Of a DNA stretch of 64,000 bases, positions 13,845 through 22,700 are shown piece after piece. Numbering within the stretch: the stretch's first letter is position 1; every line of letters starts with the position of its first letter. The stretch spans positions 145,829,001 to 145,893,000 of the forward strand of contig NC_092588.1 in NCBI RefSeq assembly GCF_047663525.1, written 5' to 3'. The translations under genes and the position numbers were made by a program. The notes below the pieces were generated by a model. That model searched no databases. It was not told where the DNA came from and was given only the letters and a program-made list of their open reading frames with translations. Origin of the DNA: Anas platyrhynchos (Eukaryota > Chordata > Aves > Anseriformes > Anatidae).

Positions 13845-14479
13845 TCATTTATCAAAAGTCATTTTATTGACAAAATAGAATACTCATATTTGCTCTTACA
13901 GGGGTAGCCTCTAAACGTTTTTACAAAAAAATTTACAGACTGTATAGCTTTGGATATATACATATTTTACACATCTGTACAAGGTAACAAATAATTATAT
14001 AAATACATCCTTTAATGTAGGAAACCCGTATTTATCTGGGGTGTATAATTAAGACATGTTTTGATTCAGTCTGTATTATAAGGCATTTGCCTGGTCATCA
14101 ATATCCCAAGAAACCTGCAGTCCCAGCAGACTCCCACCTCAGGATGGGGGGAAGGAAGAGCCTCCCTCCCCTGAGCTGCTGTTAGTCCAGAGTGAATCAG
14201 AAGCTGCTTTGCCTTGCCCTCTGCAAGACACGGGTGAGCCCCTACCCTCCTCTGCCAGCAAAATAATAAGCTGGCTCCTTGAAGTACATGCTCCCTGCAT
14301 ATGAATGGAGGGGAAGGAGGAGGGGGCTGGAGCCCGGGGCCTCTGCCAGCTGCATTGTTCTATACAAGCTGTGGCTAATAAGGACCATTAGGGGTTCATT
14401 AATGGCACCAAACAGTGAGGGGGCATTTCAGGCAGGCCAGTGTCCCTCATTCCCTAACCTTTGGCTTCTTTCCCCCTCC
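13845..14479 (-). other. FZD8: FZD8 3' untranslated region (inferred)
   Basis: This is the segment between the FZD8 stop codon and the first AATAAA. Its half near the poly(A) signal (13,890-14,060) is AT-rich with TGTA-type motifs, as is common in regulated 3' UTRs. The half near the stop codon is more GC-rich. The 3' end is set only by the signal hexamer, so longer transcript forms are possible. Confidence 0.55.
13863..13868 (-). promoter_or_regulatory. FZD8: FZD8 polyadenylation signal (AATAAA)
   Basis: TTTATT on the plus strand reads AATAAA on the FZD8 strand, about 615 bases beyond the stop codon. It is the first canonical hexamer after the coding exon that I found. A T-rich segment follows 15 to 40 bases further on in the direction of transcription. 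Cleavage would be expected near 13,840-13,853. Use of this site rather than a more distal one is inferred. Confidence 0.6.
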
Positions 14480-16528
14480 TCACACTTGAGACAGGGGCAT
14501 CTGCTTGGGGTAGGAGACAGAGCTGGCGGTGCCCGATCTCCACGTCAGGCCAGTGCTGACATCGCTGTAGAGGGAGCCACCACCGCCCGCCCCAAGTCCT
14601 CCGGCTGCAGCAATTGCAGCCTGCCCGCCTGCCCCTGCCCCTGTGCCCCCAGCCACAGCAGCACCTTTGCTGGCCCAGCAGCAGCGGGTGCAGAGAGCCC
14701 TCCAGGACTCAAGGGTCTTGCCAGACCAGACCCAGACACCAGAGGTGATGCCCACCACCAGGCACATGAAGTACTTGAGCATGAAGACCGCATAGTCAGG
14801 GCGGCGGGCCTGGTCAGGCTGCTGGTCACGCAGGCAGGGGCAGTTGTGTGTGGCCTCCCATCGGGGCCGGTTGTGCTGCTCATAGAAGAGGCAGGCGACC
14901 ACGCTGGCAGCTGGCACCGTGTAGAGCACAGTGAAGAGGCCCAGGCGTATCATCAGCTTCTCCAGCTTGTGGGTCTTGGTGGGGCCGCCCTGCTGCTTGA
15001 TGACGCTCCGGATGCGGAAGAGCGAGACGAAGCCAGCGAGCAGAAACATGGAACCAATGGCCAAGTAGATGAGCAGCGGTGCCAGCACGAAGCCCCGCAA
15101 GTTCTCCAAGCTCTGGTTGCCCACGTAGCAGATGCCAGCCACGGGGTCCCCGTCCACAGAGCTGAGTGCCAGCACGGCAATGGACTTGACGCTGGGGAGC
15201 AGCCAGGCGGCCAGGTGGAAGTACTGCGCGTAGCCAGCGATGGCCTCGTTGCCCCACTTCATGCCAGCAGCGAGGAACCAGGTGAGGGAGAGGATGACCC
15301 ACCAGATGGAGCTGGCCATGCCGAAGAAGTAGACGAGCAGGAAGACCACAGTACACAGTGCTGGGCCGGTGCTCTCATACCGCACGTGCTCAGCCACTGC
15401 CAGCTCAGGCTGCAGCTCGGCCGCACCGCCTGCTGCCCCGCGTCCCCCTGCTGCTGCCCCCGCTGCTGCCGCACCACCTCCAGCCCCCGCCGCCCCAGCA
15501 CCCGCACCACCGGCCCCCGCACCACCGCTGCACGCCACCTTCTCATGGCCAGCCACCAGGCGCACCAGGTAGCCGAGGGAGACGAAGAGGTAGCAAGCAG
15601 CCAGGAAGATGATGGGCCGCTCGGGGTACTTGAAGCGCTCCATGTCGATGAGAAAGGTGGAGACGGTGGCGAAGGTGGAGAGGAAGCAGAGCACGGACCA
15701 GAGGCCGATCCAGAAGGCGGTGAAGGCGCGCTCGTCGGGGCTGAAGTAGGGGTTGTGGCAGGGCAGGGCGCAGTTGGCGATCTGCCCCGTCTTCACGCGG
15801 TTGTAGAGCGGGTGCCGCTCGCTGGACACCGACACCATGGGTGCCCGGCACTGGCAGCCCGGCTCGCAGGGCGGCGGTGGCCGTGGCTTGCGCGGGGCCT
15901 CAGCCGGGGGCACGGCGGCTGCGGGGGGCGCCTTGGCGGGGCTGCCCGGCTTGGAGCCGCGGTGCGGGGGCTTGGCGGGGGGCGGTGCGGCCGTGGTGAG
16001 GTCCGTGCGGTTGTAGTCCATGCAGAGCGTGTCGGGGCTGCCCTGCTCGGGGAGGCGGTCGCAGCGCATCCTGTCGGGCCAGGCGAAGCCGTACTGGCGC
16101 ATGAGCGGGGCGCAGCCGGCCTTGGCCCGCTCGCAGACGCTGCGGCAGGGCGGCAGCGGCTTCTTGTAGTCCTCCAGGCAGATGGGGGTGTACATGCTGC
16201 AGAGGAAGAAGCGCAGGTCGCTGGAGCACTGGATCTCCACCAGCGGCCAGAACTGGTGCACCTCCAGCCCGGCCTCGTCCTGCGTGTCGTGGTTGAACTG
16301 GTTGGGCATGTAGGTGTAGTTGTAGCCGATGCCTTTGCAGAGGGGCACGGTGATCTCCTGGCACGACAGCTCCTTGGCCGAGGAAGAGGAGGACGAGGAG
16401 GAGGAGGACGAAGAGGAGGAGGACGACGAGGCGGCGGCGGCAGCCGAGGCGGCGGCGCAGCCTGCGCGCTGCAGCAGGGCCAGCGCGGCGAGCAGCGAGG
16501 TGATTTCCAACAGGTAACTCCACTCCAT
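14480..16528 (-). CDS. FZD8: Frizzled-8 Wnt receptor, single-exon gene
   Basis: FZD8 is a seven-pass plasma-membrane receptor that binds Wnt ligands, with LRP5/6 as co-receptor, and signals through Dishevelled. The 682-residue protein is close to the human length (about 694). Residues 1-25 form a signal peptide and 34-50 a run of 17 serines. Residues 56-172 are the cysteine-rich Wnt-binding domain with ten cysteines (56, 64, 101, 110, 117, 128, 132, 139, 156, 169) and N-glycosylation sites at N70 and N173. A Pro-rich linker (about 180-220) precedes the second extracellular cysteine group. Membrane segments lie near 271-293, 305-325, 390-412, 435-455, 479-503, 525-548 and 580-601. A Gly/Ala-rich loop fills 334-370, a feature FZD8 shares across vertebrates. 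The Dishevelled-binding motif KTLESW is at 604-609, and the protein ends in PLSQV. The cysteine-rich domain and membrane segments agree with FZD8 rather than its sister FZD5. The start ATG has A at -3 and G at +4. No frameshift or internal stop is present. Confidence 0.98.
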   Translation of the reverse strand: MEWSYLLEITSLLAALALLQRAGCAAASAAAAASSSSSSSSSSSSSSSSSAKELSCQEITVPLCKGIGYNYTYMPNQFNHDTQDEAGLEVHQFWPLVEIQCSSDLRFFLCSMYTPICLEDYKKPLPPCRSVCERAKAGCAPLMRQYGFAWPDRMRCDRLPEQGSPDTLCMDYNRTDLTTAAPPPAKPPHRGSKPGSPAKAPPAAAVPPAEAPRKPRPPPPCEPGCQCRAPMVSVSSERHPLYNRVKTGQIANCALPCHNPYFSPDERAFTAFWIGLWSVLCFLSTFATVSTFLIDMERFKYPERPIIFLAACYLFVSLGYLVRLVAGHEKVACSGGAGAGGAGAGAAGAGGGAAAAGAAAGGRGAAGGAAELQPELAVAEHVRYESTGPALCTVVFLLVYFFGMASSIWWVILSLTWFLAAGMKWGNEAIAGYAQYFHLAAWLLPSVKSIAVLALSSVDGDPVAGICYVGNQSLENLRGFVLAPLLIYLAIGSMFLLAGFVSLFRIRSVIKQQGGPTKTHKLEKLMIRLGLFTVLYTVPAASVVACLFYEQHNRPRWEATHNCPCLRDQQPDQARRPDYAVFMLKYFMCLVVGITSGVWVWSGKTLESWRALCTRCCWASKGAAVAGGTGAGAGGQAAIAAAGGLGAGGGGSLYSDVSTGLTWRSGTASSVSYPKQMPLSQV
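16379..16429 (-). repeat. FZD8: Poly-serine codon run inside FZD8
   Basis: Seventeen consecutive TCN serine codons (TCC, TCG and TCT mixed) follow an alanine-rich stretch, between the signal peptide and the first cysteine of the Wnt-binding domain. From memory, human FZD8 has only a short Ala/Ser spacer here, so this looks like a lineage-specific trinucleotide expansion. Mixed codons suggest it is not a brand-new slippage product. It lies outside the folded domain and probably makes a flexible spacer in the mature protein. Confidence 0.9.
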
Positions 16529-17150
16529 GCTCGGCGCCCGGCGGCCCCGGCAGCCCGCCCCGCCGCCCCCGCTCAGCAGCCCCGGCCCCGGCTACCCCGT
16601 GCCGGCCGCAGGTGAGAGGGGGCTCGCGGCCCCGCCGCTCGGGACGGACGGACGGGCGGGCGGACAGACGGACGCTGCGCCGGTGATGATGAGGACGGGG
16701 GGGTGGTGGTGGTGGTGGTGGGGGGGGCTCCGCTCAGGGCAGCCCCCTCAGCCGCCGCCGCATCTCTCGCTCTCGCTGTCCCCGCTTCCTTCGCTGCTCC
16801 AGGGAGGGAGAAGCGGCGGCGAGGAGAAGTTTGGCCGCCGAGTCCCCGCTCAAAGATGGCCGAGGCCGGCCCCGGGGGCCGGGAGGCGGCTGCAACCCCG
16901 CGGCGCCGGGCTCCCACCGCCCCGAGCGGGCAGCGGGGCTGGGGCGGACCGGGAGCGGCTCCGAAGCGCCGGGAGCTCGGCGGGCGCAGCCTCCAAGCGC
17001 CCCCTTCTCAAGCTCAAGGCGGCCGCTCCTGCTCCTGGCTGCGCTCCCCCCTTCCAGGCGCCCCCGGGCCGCGAACCCGCCACCCGCGAGGCGCGGGGCG
17101 AGCCCGGCAGCGGCTGGGCGCAACTTGTCGCTCCCCGGCCCCGGCCGCGC
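16529..17150 (-). other. FZD8: FZD8 5' untranslated leader (inferred)
   Basis: If transcription starts about 25-30 bases past the TATA box, the leader is roughly 620 bases and very GC-rich. I read it for upstream ATGs on the FZD8 strand and found one. It starts at 16,763 and opens a nine-codon frame that ends in TGA at 16,734, about 200 bases before the FZD8 ATG. The leader also contains a (GGT)n/G run (about 16,697-16,727 on the plus strand), which is C-rich in the transcript. Confidence 0.45.
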
Positions 17151-17175
17151 CAGGCCGGCCGCCGCGCTTCATGAA

Positions 17176-17183
17176 TATTTATA
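17176..17183 (-). promoter_or_regulatory. FZD8: TATA box upstream of FZD8
   Basis: TATTTATA on the plus strand reads TATAAATA in the FZD8 direction, an excellent match to the TATA consensus in an otherwise extremely GC-rich region. GC boxes lie just upstream at 17,199-17,218. The arrangement predicts a focused start site near 17,146-17,152. Start-site data are not available to me, so use of this box is inferred. Confidence 0.6.
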
Positions 17184-17198
17184 GCGAGCGCCGCCGGG

Positions 17199-17218
17199 CC
17201 CCGCCCCGCCCGCCCCGG
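17199..17218 (-). promoter_or_regulatory. FZD8: GC boxes (Sp/KLF-type) next to TATA box
   Basis: Three overlapping GC-box cores (CCCGCCCC, CCGCCC and CGCCCC on the plus strand) lie 15 to 40 bases upstream of the TATA box in the FZD8 direction. This is the usual spacing for Sp1/KLF sites in a proximal promoter. Confidence 0.45.
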
Positions 17219-17427
17219 CCGCCTATCACGCGGCGGAGGGAGGGGGGCAGGCTCCGGGCCCCGTTAAGGTGGAGCGGGGCTGTGGGATTAGTTGTTTTTT
17301 TTATTATTTTATTTTTATTTTTTTTATTTTTATTTAATTTTTGGTGCGCTTTTAGGGCTGCGAGGCTGGAGCTCGGCTGGGTGCAGGCGCGGGGGTCCCG
17401 GTCCCCAGGCGTGCCGCGGAGCTGCGC

Positions 17428-17447
17428 CCACACACACACACACACAC
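17428..17447. repeat. (CA)n microsatellite upstream of FZD8
   Basis: About ten CA dinucleotides inside the CpG-rich upstream flank, directly visible. Confidence 0.9.
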
Positions 17448-18080
17448 GGGGGCAGCGCGGCTTCGCTGCGCCCCTCTTCTCACGGCGTTGGGGTAAAAAC
17501 GTGAAATTTTAGAGAAATCCGGGGTCCAGAAACGCGGCGTTTGCAATAAAACCGCACTTTGTGCCGAAGCACGGAGCGGCGGCTGGCACACGTGCCGCAG
17601 GTGCGCGGCTCCTCCCGGGGACCTGCAGCCCGTCCCTCAGCCCCGACCCGCGGGGCCGCCCCGTGAGGAGCTCCGAGAGCCCCGCTCCCGGCGGCCGTTG
17701 GGAGCCTGAGGGCACGGAGGCGCCGCCGCCGCGCCCGGGGGGGCCGCTGTGGAGGCGTGAGGGGCCGCCCCCTCAGCCCGCCGCCGGACCACCTTAAGGG
17801 GAGCGGCGGCCGCGCTGCCGCCCGCCCCGGCCGCTCGGTGCTCGCGGCGCTGCGGGGCTCCCGCTGGGGCCGCCGAGAGCCGGGAGCCGCGGCCCCGCGT
17901 CGGGTGCCTGGGCCCGGGGGGAGCCCCCGGCGGCAGCAGCGGGCGGGCGGGGCCGCGCGTTCGCCGTGTGGCCGCCGCGGGAGTTGGCGAAACTTCTCCG
18001 CGCCCACCTGAGGGAGCGTTGTGTGCCCTCAGGGCTGGCGGGGGGGCGCCGGGGCCGGGCTGCTCGGCGTGTCGCGCTCT

Positions 18081-19707
18081 GGGGCTGTTAATCCCACCGC
18101 CGCGTGTATATCAATACACGTATATATATTTTTAGGGCGTGTGTGTCGAATTCAGAACTTTCCCCAAAGCACGAGGCGGTTAATGAAGCTCCACAGCAGT
18201 TGAAGCGCCCCGAAGCCGAACAAAGCCCGGTGAGGGGTGTGCTCAGCCAGGGGTCCCCGGGGCTGACACTGACCAAAAAAATCCCCCCCGAGCCCCCCAA
18301 AGCGGCCCTGGTGCTGCTCGAGGCGTGCCCTGCCTGAAAACCGCTGCTGAACGCAGGAAGGAGCGAGCCTGGTCAGGAGATGGGGGCGAGCACAAATCCC
18401 CGCTCCGTCAGGATCCCTCCTGCCTGCCACAAAGTGCCTCTGTGCTGAACTTCAGCCCTGCAGATGTGAGGTGATGGCTTCCAAAAGCAACACAGATGCT
18501 GTAACGTTTCCATTGCCATACTTCAGCAAGGAAGCTCAGGAGACATGCTGAATGCTGCAGTTTAGGATTACACTGCAACTCTCCCAGAAAGGGGAGAACA
18601 CCAAGTTTCTCAACAGAACGCTTGGCTTCGTGCTTACTGTCGGTCATATAGGCTCTGGTTTCCTTGCAGTGTGGAAAGAGATGCAGTGCAAAGATACTGC
18701 GTGCCTTGAAGCTGTTCGGTAACAACAAAATCGGTGCTGTGGAACTTCATAGCAGTTTAATAACGCATATGTATCCGAGTTCCCTTGCAAGACCACGGTA
18801 ATTTGTCAAATTGTCTTTCAGGTATACAAAACAGCCCAGCCGTGGGGAGGGCGCTTTACTTTATTTGCCTGAAAAGCAGCCTGAATGGCTTAAGGCTGTG
18901 GAATCACTGCCCATTGTGTGCTCCTCCAATGCCGAGACTTCGCTAAAGTCAGTAGAAGCACTGAGATGAAGGAATCAAGGGTCAAGTCTTAAACATGGTT
19001 TGTGTGTTTTTTTCCAGAAAATACAGCAGCTGCATTTTCGGAAAAGCTGTGCTTTGCTATAGCAATACAGCTTACTTTCAGACACTTTGTAAGGGTTTCA
19101 AAACAAATGTCCAGTCACCAAATCATGCAGAAACATAAATCCAGCAGATGAAGGCAAGAATGTTACAGATACTACAACTTTTTGCAAACCTGTAGATTTG
19201 ACAAGTAGATAACAATTTTGCAAATCTTTGCTGCCACAAATATTCATGCCACTTTTGTTCAGGCATTTAGGCTCTATTGCTTGTCACTGGCTGCTCTATA
19301 ACAAACTGAATTTTTGTGTGCATCTAAGGCTTTGCACTTTTGGTTGTATGGATCACACCAAACCTGGTAATGGGAACTGCAGGACTTTTCAGTTTGAGAG
19401 ATTAGTAAATTTGCTTGATTTATTTATTTACTTATTTTTACTTGAAAGTAAAATACCACATAAAATCTTGGTTTGAAATAGTATTTTGTTTATTTAAAAA
19501 TACAGATGTTTAGTTCATAAGAGTGGAAAAATGCATTTTAATTCCCACCTGATGTTCTCCAGTCAATTTTAGCGGGGCATTGTCTGTACTGGATAGGTCA
19601 GTGAATGGCACTTTTATTAAAAAAAATGTTTGAAAAGAAAATTTCAGTCCATGGAAATTGTTCAAATAATCTTGTTAGAATGAAGCCTTGACTGAAGGCA
19701 GTAATTT
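18081..19707. other. Non-coding DNA upstream of the FZD8 CpG island
   Basis: Sequence returns abruptly to AT-rich, CpG-poor DNA. Open frames at 18,150-18,730 are short and have no recognisable similarity. No repeat family is named. Confidence 0.5.
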
Positions 19708-19795
19708 CATGGATTAAATCCAGAAGGGACTGTTTAGGCTGATCTCCTTCCTATCGCAGGCCACAGAGCTTTACCCAGAGACTGTTTCTGCAAAT
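19708..19795 (-). mobile_element. Ancient CR1-type LINE fragment
   Basis: The string of motifs ATCCAGAAGGGACTGTTTAG, TGATCTCCTTCCTATCGCAGG and CACAGAGCTTTACCCAGAGA resembles the reverse complement of an old CR1 family that I remember as abundant in turtle and crocodilian genomes. It is heavily diverged. Boundaries are approximate and the family assignment is from memory. Confidence 0.5.
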
Positions 19796-22700
19796 AGTGG
19801 TTAGCTACAAGACATAGGGGATTTTGCATGGGCAGCGTGTTGAACAATGCCATGAAATGAGAAACCAGAACTTTGTGAGGACAGGGTAAAGGGCAACTGG
19901 AGGAGAGAATGTCTTTGTAGGCAGGTGCAGTAGTGTAAGGTGGAGTTGTGTCATCTTCCTGTGTTCATTTTTTCCCTAAAAAGTACCAACTAAATGTAAA
20001 AGAAACTTTTTTTTTTTTTTTCCCCAGTTCAAACTTTTCTCCCACATGCCATGTGTGGTCCAAAACCGAGCAGCGTGATGGCACTCCAATATGGGAAGGA
20101 ATACATTGATTTGTAGTTCTGCAAGTCAGCAAAGTAGAAGTTACATGTAAAAATCTGGCACTATAAACTTACAAAGAAACAAGAATGGGAGAGTACAAGT
20201 CTGCATATGTATCCTATATTTTGATGGATATTTTTCCTTTCACAGAAAAATTAAATAGCATTGGCACATCTGAGGCAGCCTGTATTTTATTGTGACTCCT
20301 GCAAACTTTTTGTAGACAGGAAGAAGAATGTTCTGTTTACATCGTTTCGGTGCTGTCAGATCTGATTGTGGATGGGCAAACTACCACGATGCTACCGTTT
20401 GTTTGACTTGAGAGGGCCTTTAGCCAAAAATAAAATAGGCTGTATGCAATCTACTGTGTTAGCTACTTCTGGAGTGCAGTGTGCAGGTGATGGAGAAGGA
20501 GGAGAAACTGCTGGAGGGGCTTTGCAGTCCTTTTACCATAAAGGAGGATGACACAGTGATTGATGAGTGCTGTGTTCTGAGGATTGCTCCAGCAGTGAAG
20601 CTGCAGGTTGTGGCCCTCAGCATGGCTGGAGGATTTTTTTGCTGAATATAGGAGAAGACCTTGGTTAGACTTCTTCCTGAGGCCACTCTGGATGTGTAGG
20701 CTTAGCTAAAGAAGCATGAACCACAGAATCAGCATAAGAAGGTAGTGGGAGCAGCAGTTTAGCATGAGGACTACATAAGATGAAGGTGTATCAAGGGGTT
20801 TACCTTTATTCCCCTGCACCATACAGTCAGTGGTTGGGCTGCAGTGTACTGGCACACTCCGCATAATCATGTAATGCCCCATTTCCCTTTGGTGAAACAA
20901 TGGAGGGGAAAGGAATGCAAGAAAACATAAGGCTTATGAAAGAAAAGGAATGTTCTTGAGAGCAATCTTTTTGTTGTTGTTGTTTTCTTTAGTATTAATT
21001 TTTAAATTTGCCCATTATTTAGCAGACTTTATTTATATTCCACCTGTGCTACAGATTGTAATACCTCTTGGTATGGTGTTTCACGTAAGATAAATCCTGT
21101 GACTTTTAAAGACAAGCTTTTCGTTTTTCTGCATTAAACAGTCCATTTTTTCATCTTTACCATATGTGGAGAGTAGTACAAATATCACGCAGTTCAATTG
21201 CTACACATATTAAGTGTGTATGGATGCAGCACATAGCGTTGTCTTTCTCTGATTGCCCAGGTAACCACTTGTTTGCTTTCTAGCAACTGCTAGAACATTA
21301 ATTTGTAAATGTCATCTTGAACCTAGATGAGGTTATGTGGATCCAGGCTGGCAGGGAGAAGCTTGGTCTCTGGTGGTAGTACGAGTGCCTGTCTATGCAG
21401 CATTCATTCTTGCCCCAGTGTGAGTGCTCTAGATCTCCAGCATGCCAGTGACTTCTGTGGTGATATGGATGATTCTGTCCCCATACTTAATCAAAATGCT
21501 GTTAAGGATTATACATGCTCAAATGGCACATGCACCATCATTGCTCCCAGCATTGGCTAAGAAGCCTATTTGGTGAATCTTCGTTTTTTGAGACCCCAGT
21601 TTTAACAACTTGGGAAGAAATCCCTGCAAAGATTCTTATAAATACTGCTGCTGCATTGCCGTCTGGCTTACCTGACTGAGCTGTAGCCATCTGGGATGAA
21701 GGGCTTCCAAATAAGAATTACAGTCTGGTCTTAAGATGGTGTGGCATGCATGTATCTGGTCTTTGATGTCAGATCTGCAGGAATGAAGGAGGCTCTATTT
21801 TTTAACTTGACCTACCTTAACTTAGTGGCATGTATATTTGGGTTACATGATAACAGACAGGGTGATAAGGGGAGTAACTCTTAACAATTCTGAGTATTGA
21901 AGCTGACAGAACCACAACAGAGAAGCTGAGAAGTGCAGGGTTCTTTCTCATGTGCTGTAAATCAAACTTGGAGTGGCTCAGCTGCTATGTTGCGAGGAAC
22001 CGTGGGACTGCAGGCAAGAAATGTAGCAGCCCAGCCTGTGGACAGCTCTGTCCCAGCTGATTCAGCCTGGTGGAAGCAGACTTGAGAGTCAAGCTTTGAG
22101 CTAAGGATGCCCCATCTGCCAGCAGGTTATTCTGGGCTATCTGAATTGATGCAGAGACAAGGTTAGGCAGCATAGTCCAGTTTGACTTACCAACTTTTGC
22201 ATTATATAATTATATAGGGACAACTGCTTATGTGTATGCCCTCTCTCATGCTATAAATTAAATGAAAAGCTAATGAAGCCGTGCACTTAACAAGGGAGAA
22301 GTGAAATGAACAAAAGAATTTTTGTGTTGAAAGGCATGGATAAAGACAAAACCCAGATATAATGAGAAAGTGAAATTTTATGCAACTCATTTGAAGAGAA
22401 ACTTGGGTTGTTAAAACCTTGAACAACAAAAAATTGTTCATTCTGATATTACTTTTTACACCTCATGAGTCCATAATAGCATAATTTAAAGGAATAATAT
22501 TTCATATCCTTATTTGAAATGGAGATTTTTTATGTTTCACTGTTTCCAATCCCAACTTTTTGATGGAGGATACACAGTGGTAATATTTAAAATATTGAAT
22601 GATAAAAATCACACTTAGAAATTCTTACAGAAATTACTCATTACCCTGGAGTTAAAATGGAAATAACAAACATATCTTTCATCACTCATTCTGAATATTT

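Larger units (their letters stand above)
14500..18080. promoter_or_regulatory. FZD8: CpG island over FZD8 and its promoter
   Basis: GC content and CpG density are very high across the coding exon and its upstream flank, and fall sharply near 18,080. CpG-rich promoters spanning the whole intronless gene are usual for Frizzled genes and for Polycomb-regulated developmental loci. Many long overlapping frames on both strands here, including a 778-codon frame antisense to FZD8, are a by-product of this base composition. Confidence 0.8.

Noticed and set aside
14279..16615. A 778-codon open frame on the plus strand, antisense to the whole FZD8 exon
   Set aside because: GC-rich coding sequence with strong third-position bias often leaves an antisense frame open. 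Its composition is Gly/Ala/Arg-rich with no family similarity, and the minus-strand frame is clearly FZD8.
16573..17123. Three long minus-strand frames upstream of FZD8 (77 to 129 codons) that might be upstream ORFs
   Set aside because: Their first codons are GTG or TTG (at 16,917, 17,083 and 17,123), not ATG. Only the nine-codon frame at 16,763-16,734 has an ATG.
16527..17512. Long plus-strand frames (215 and 269 codons) in the CpG-rich flank, one with an ATG in a YY1-like context at 16,853
   Set aside because: Low-complexity Pro/Arg/Gly translation typical of CpG islands, running through a T-rich tract and a CA repeat. There is no recognisable domain. A divergent non-coding transcript remains possible but the sequence alone does not show it.
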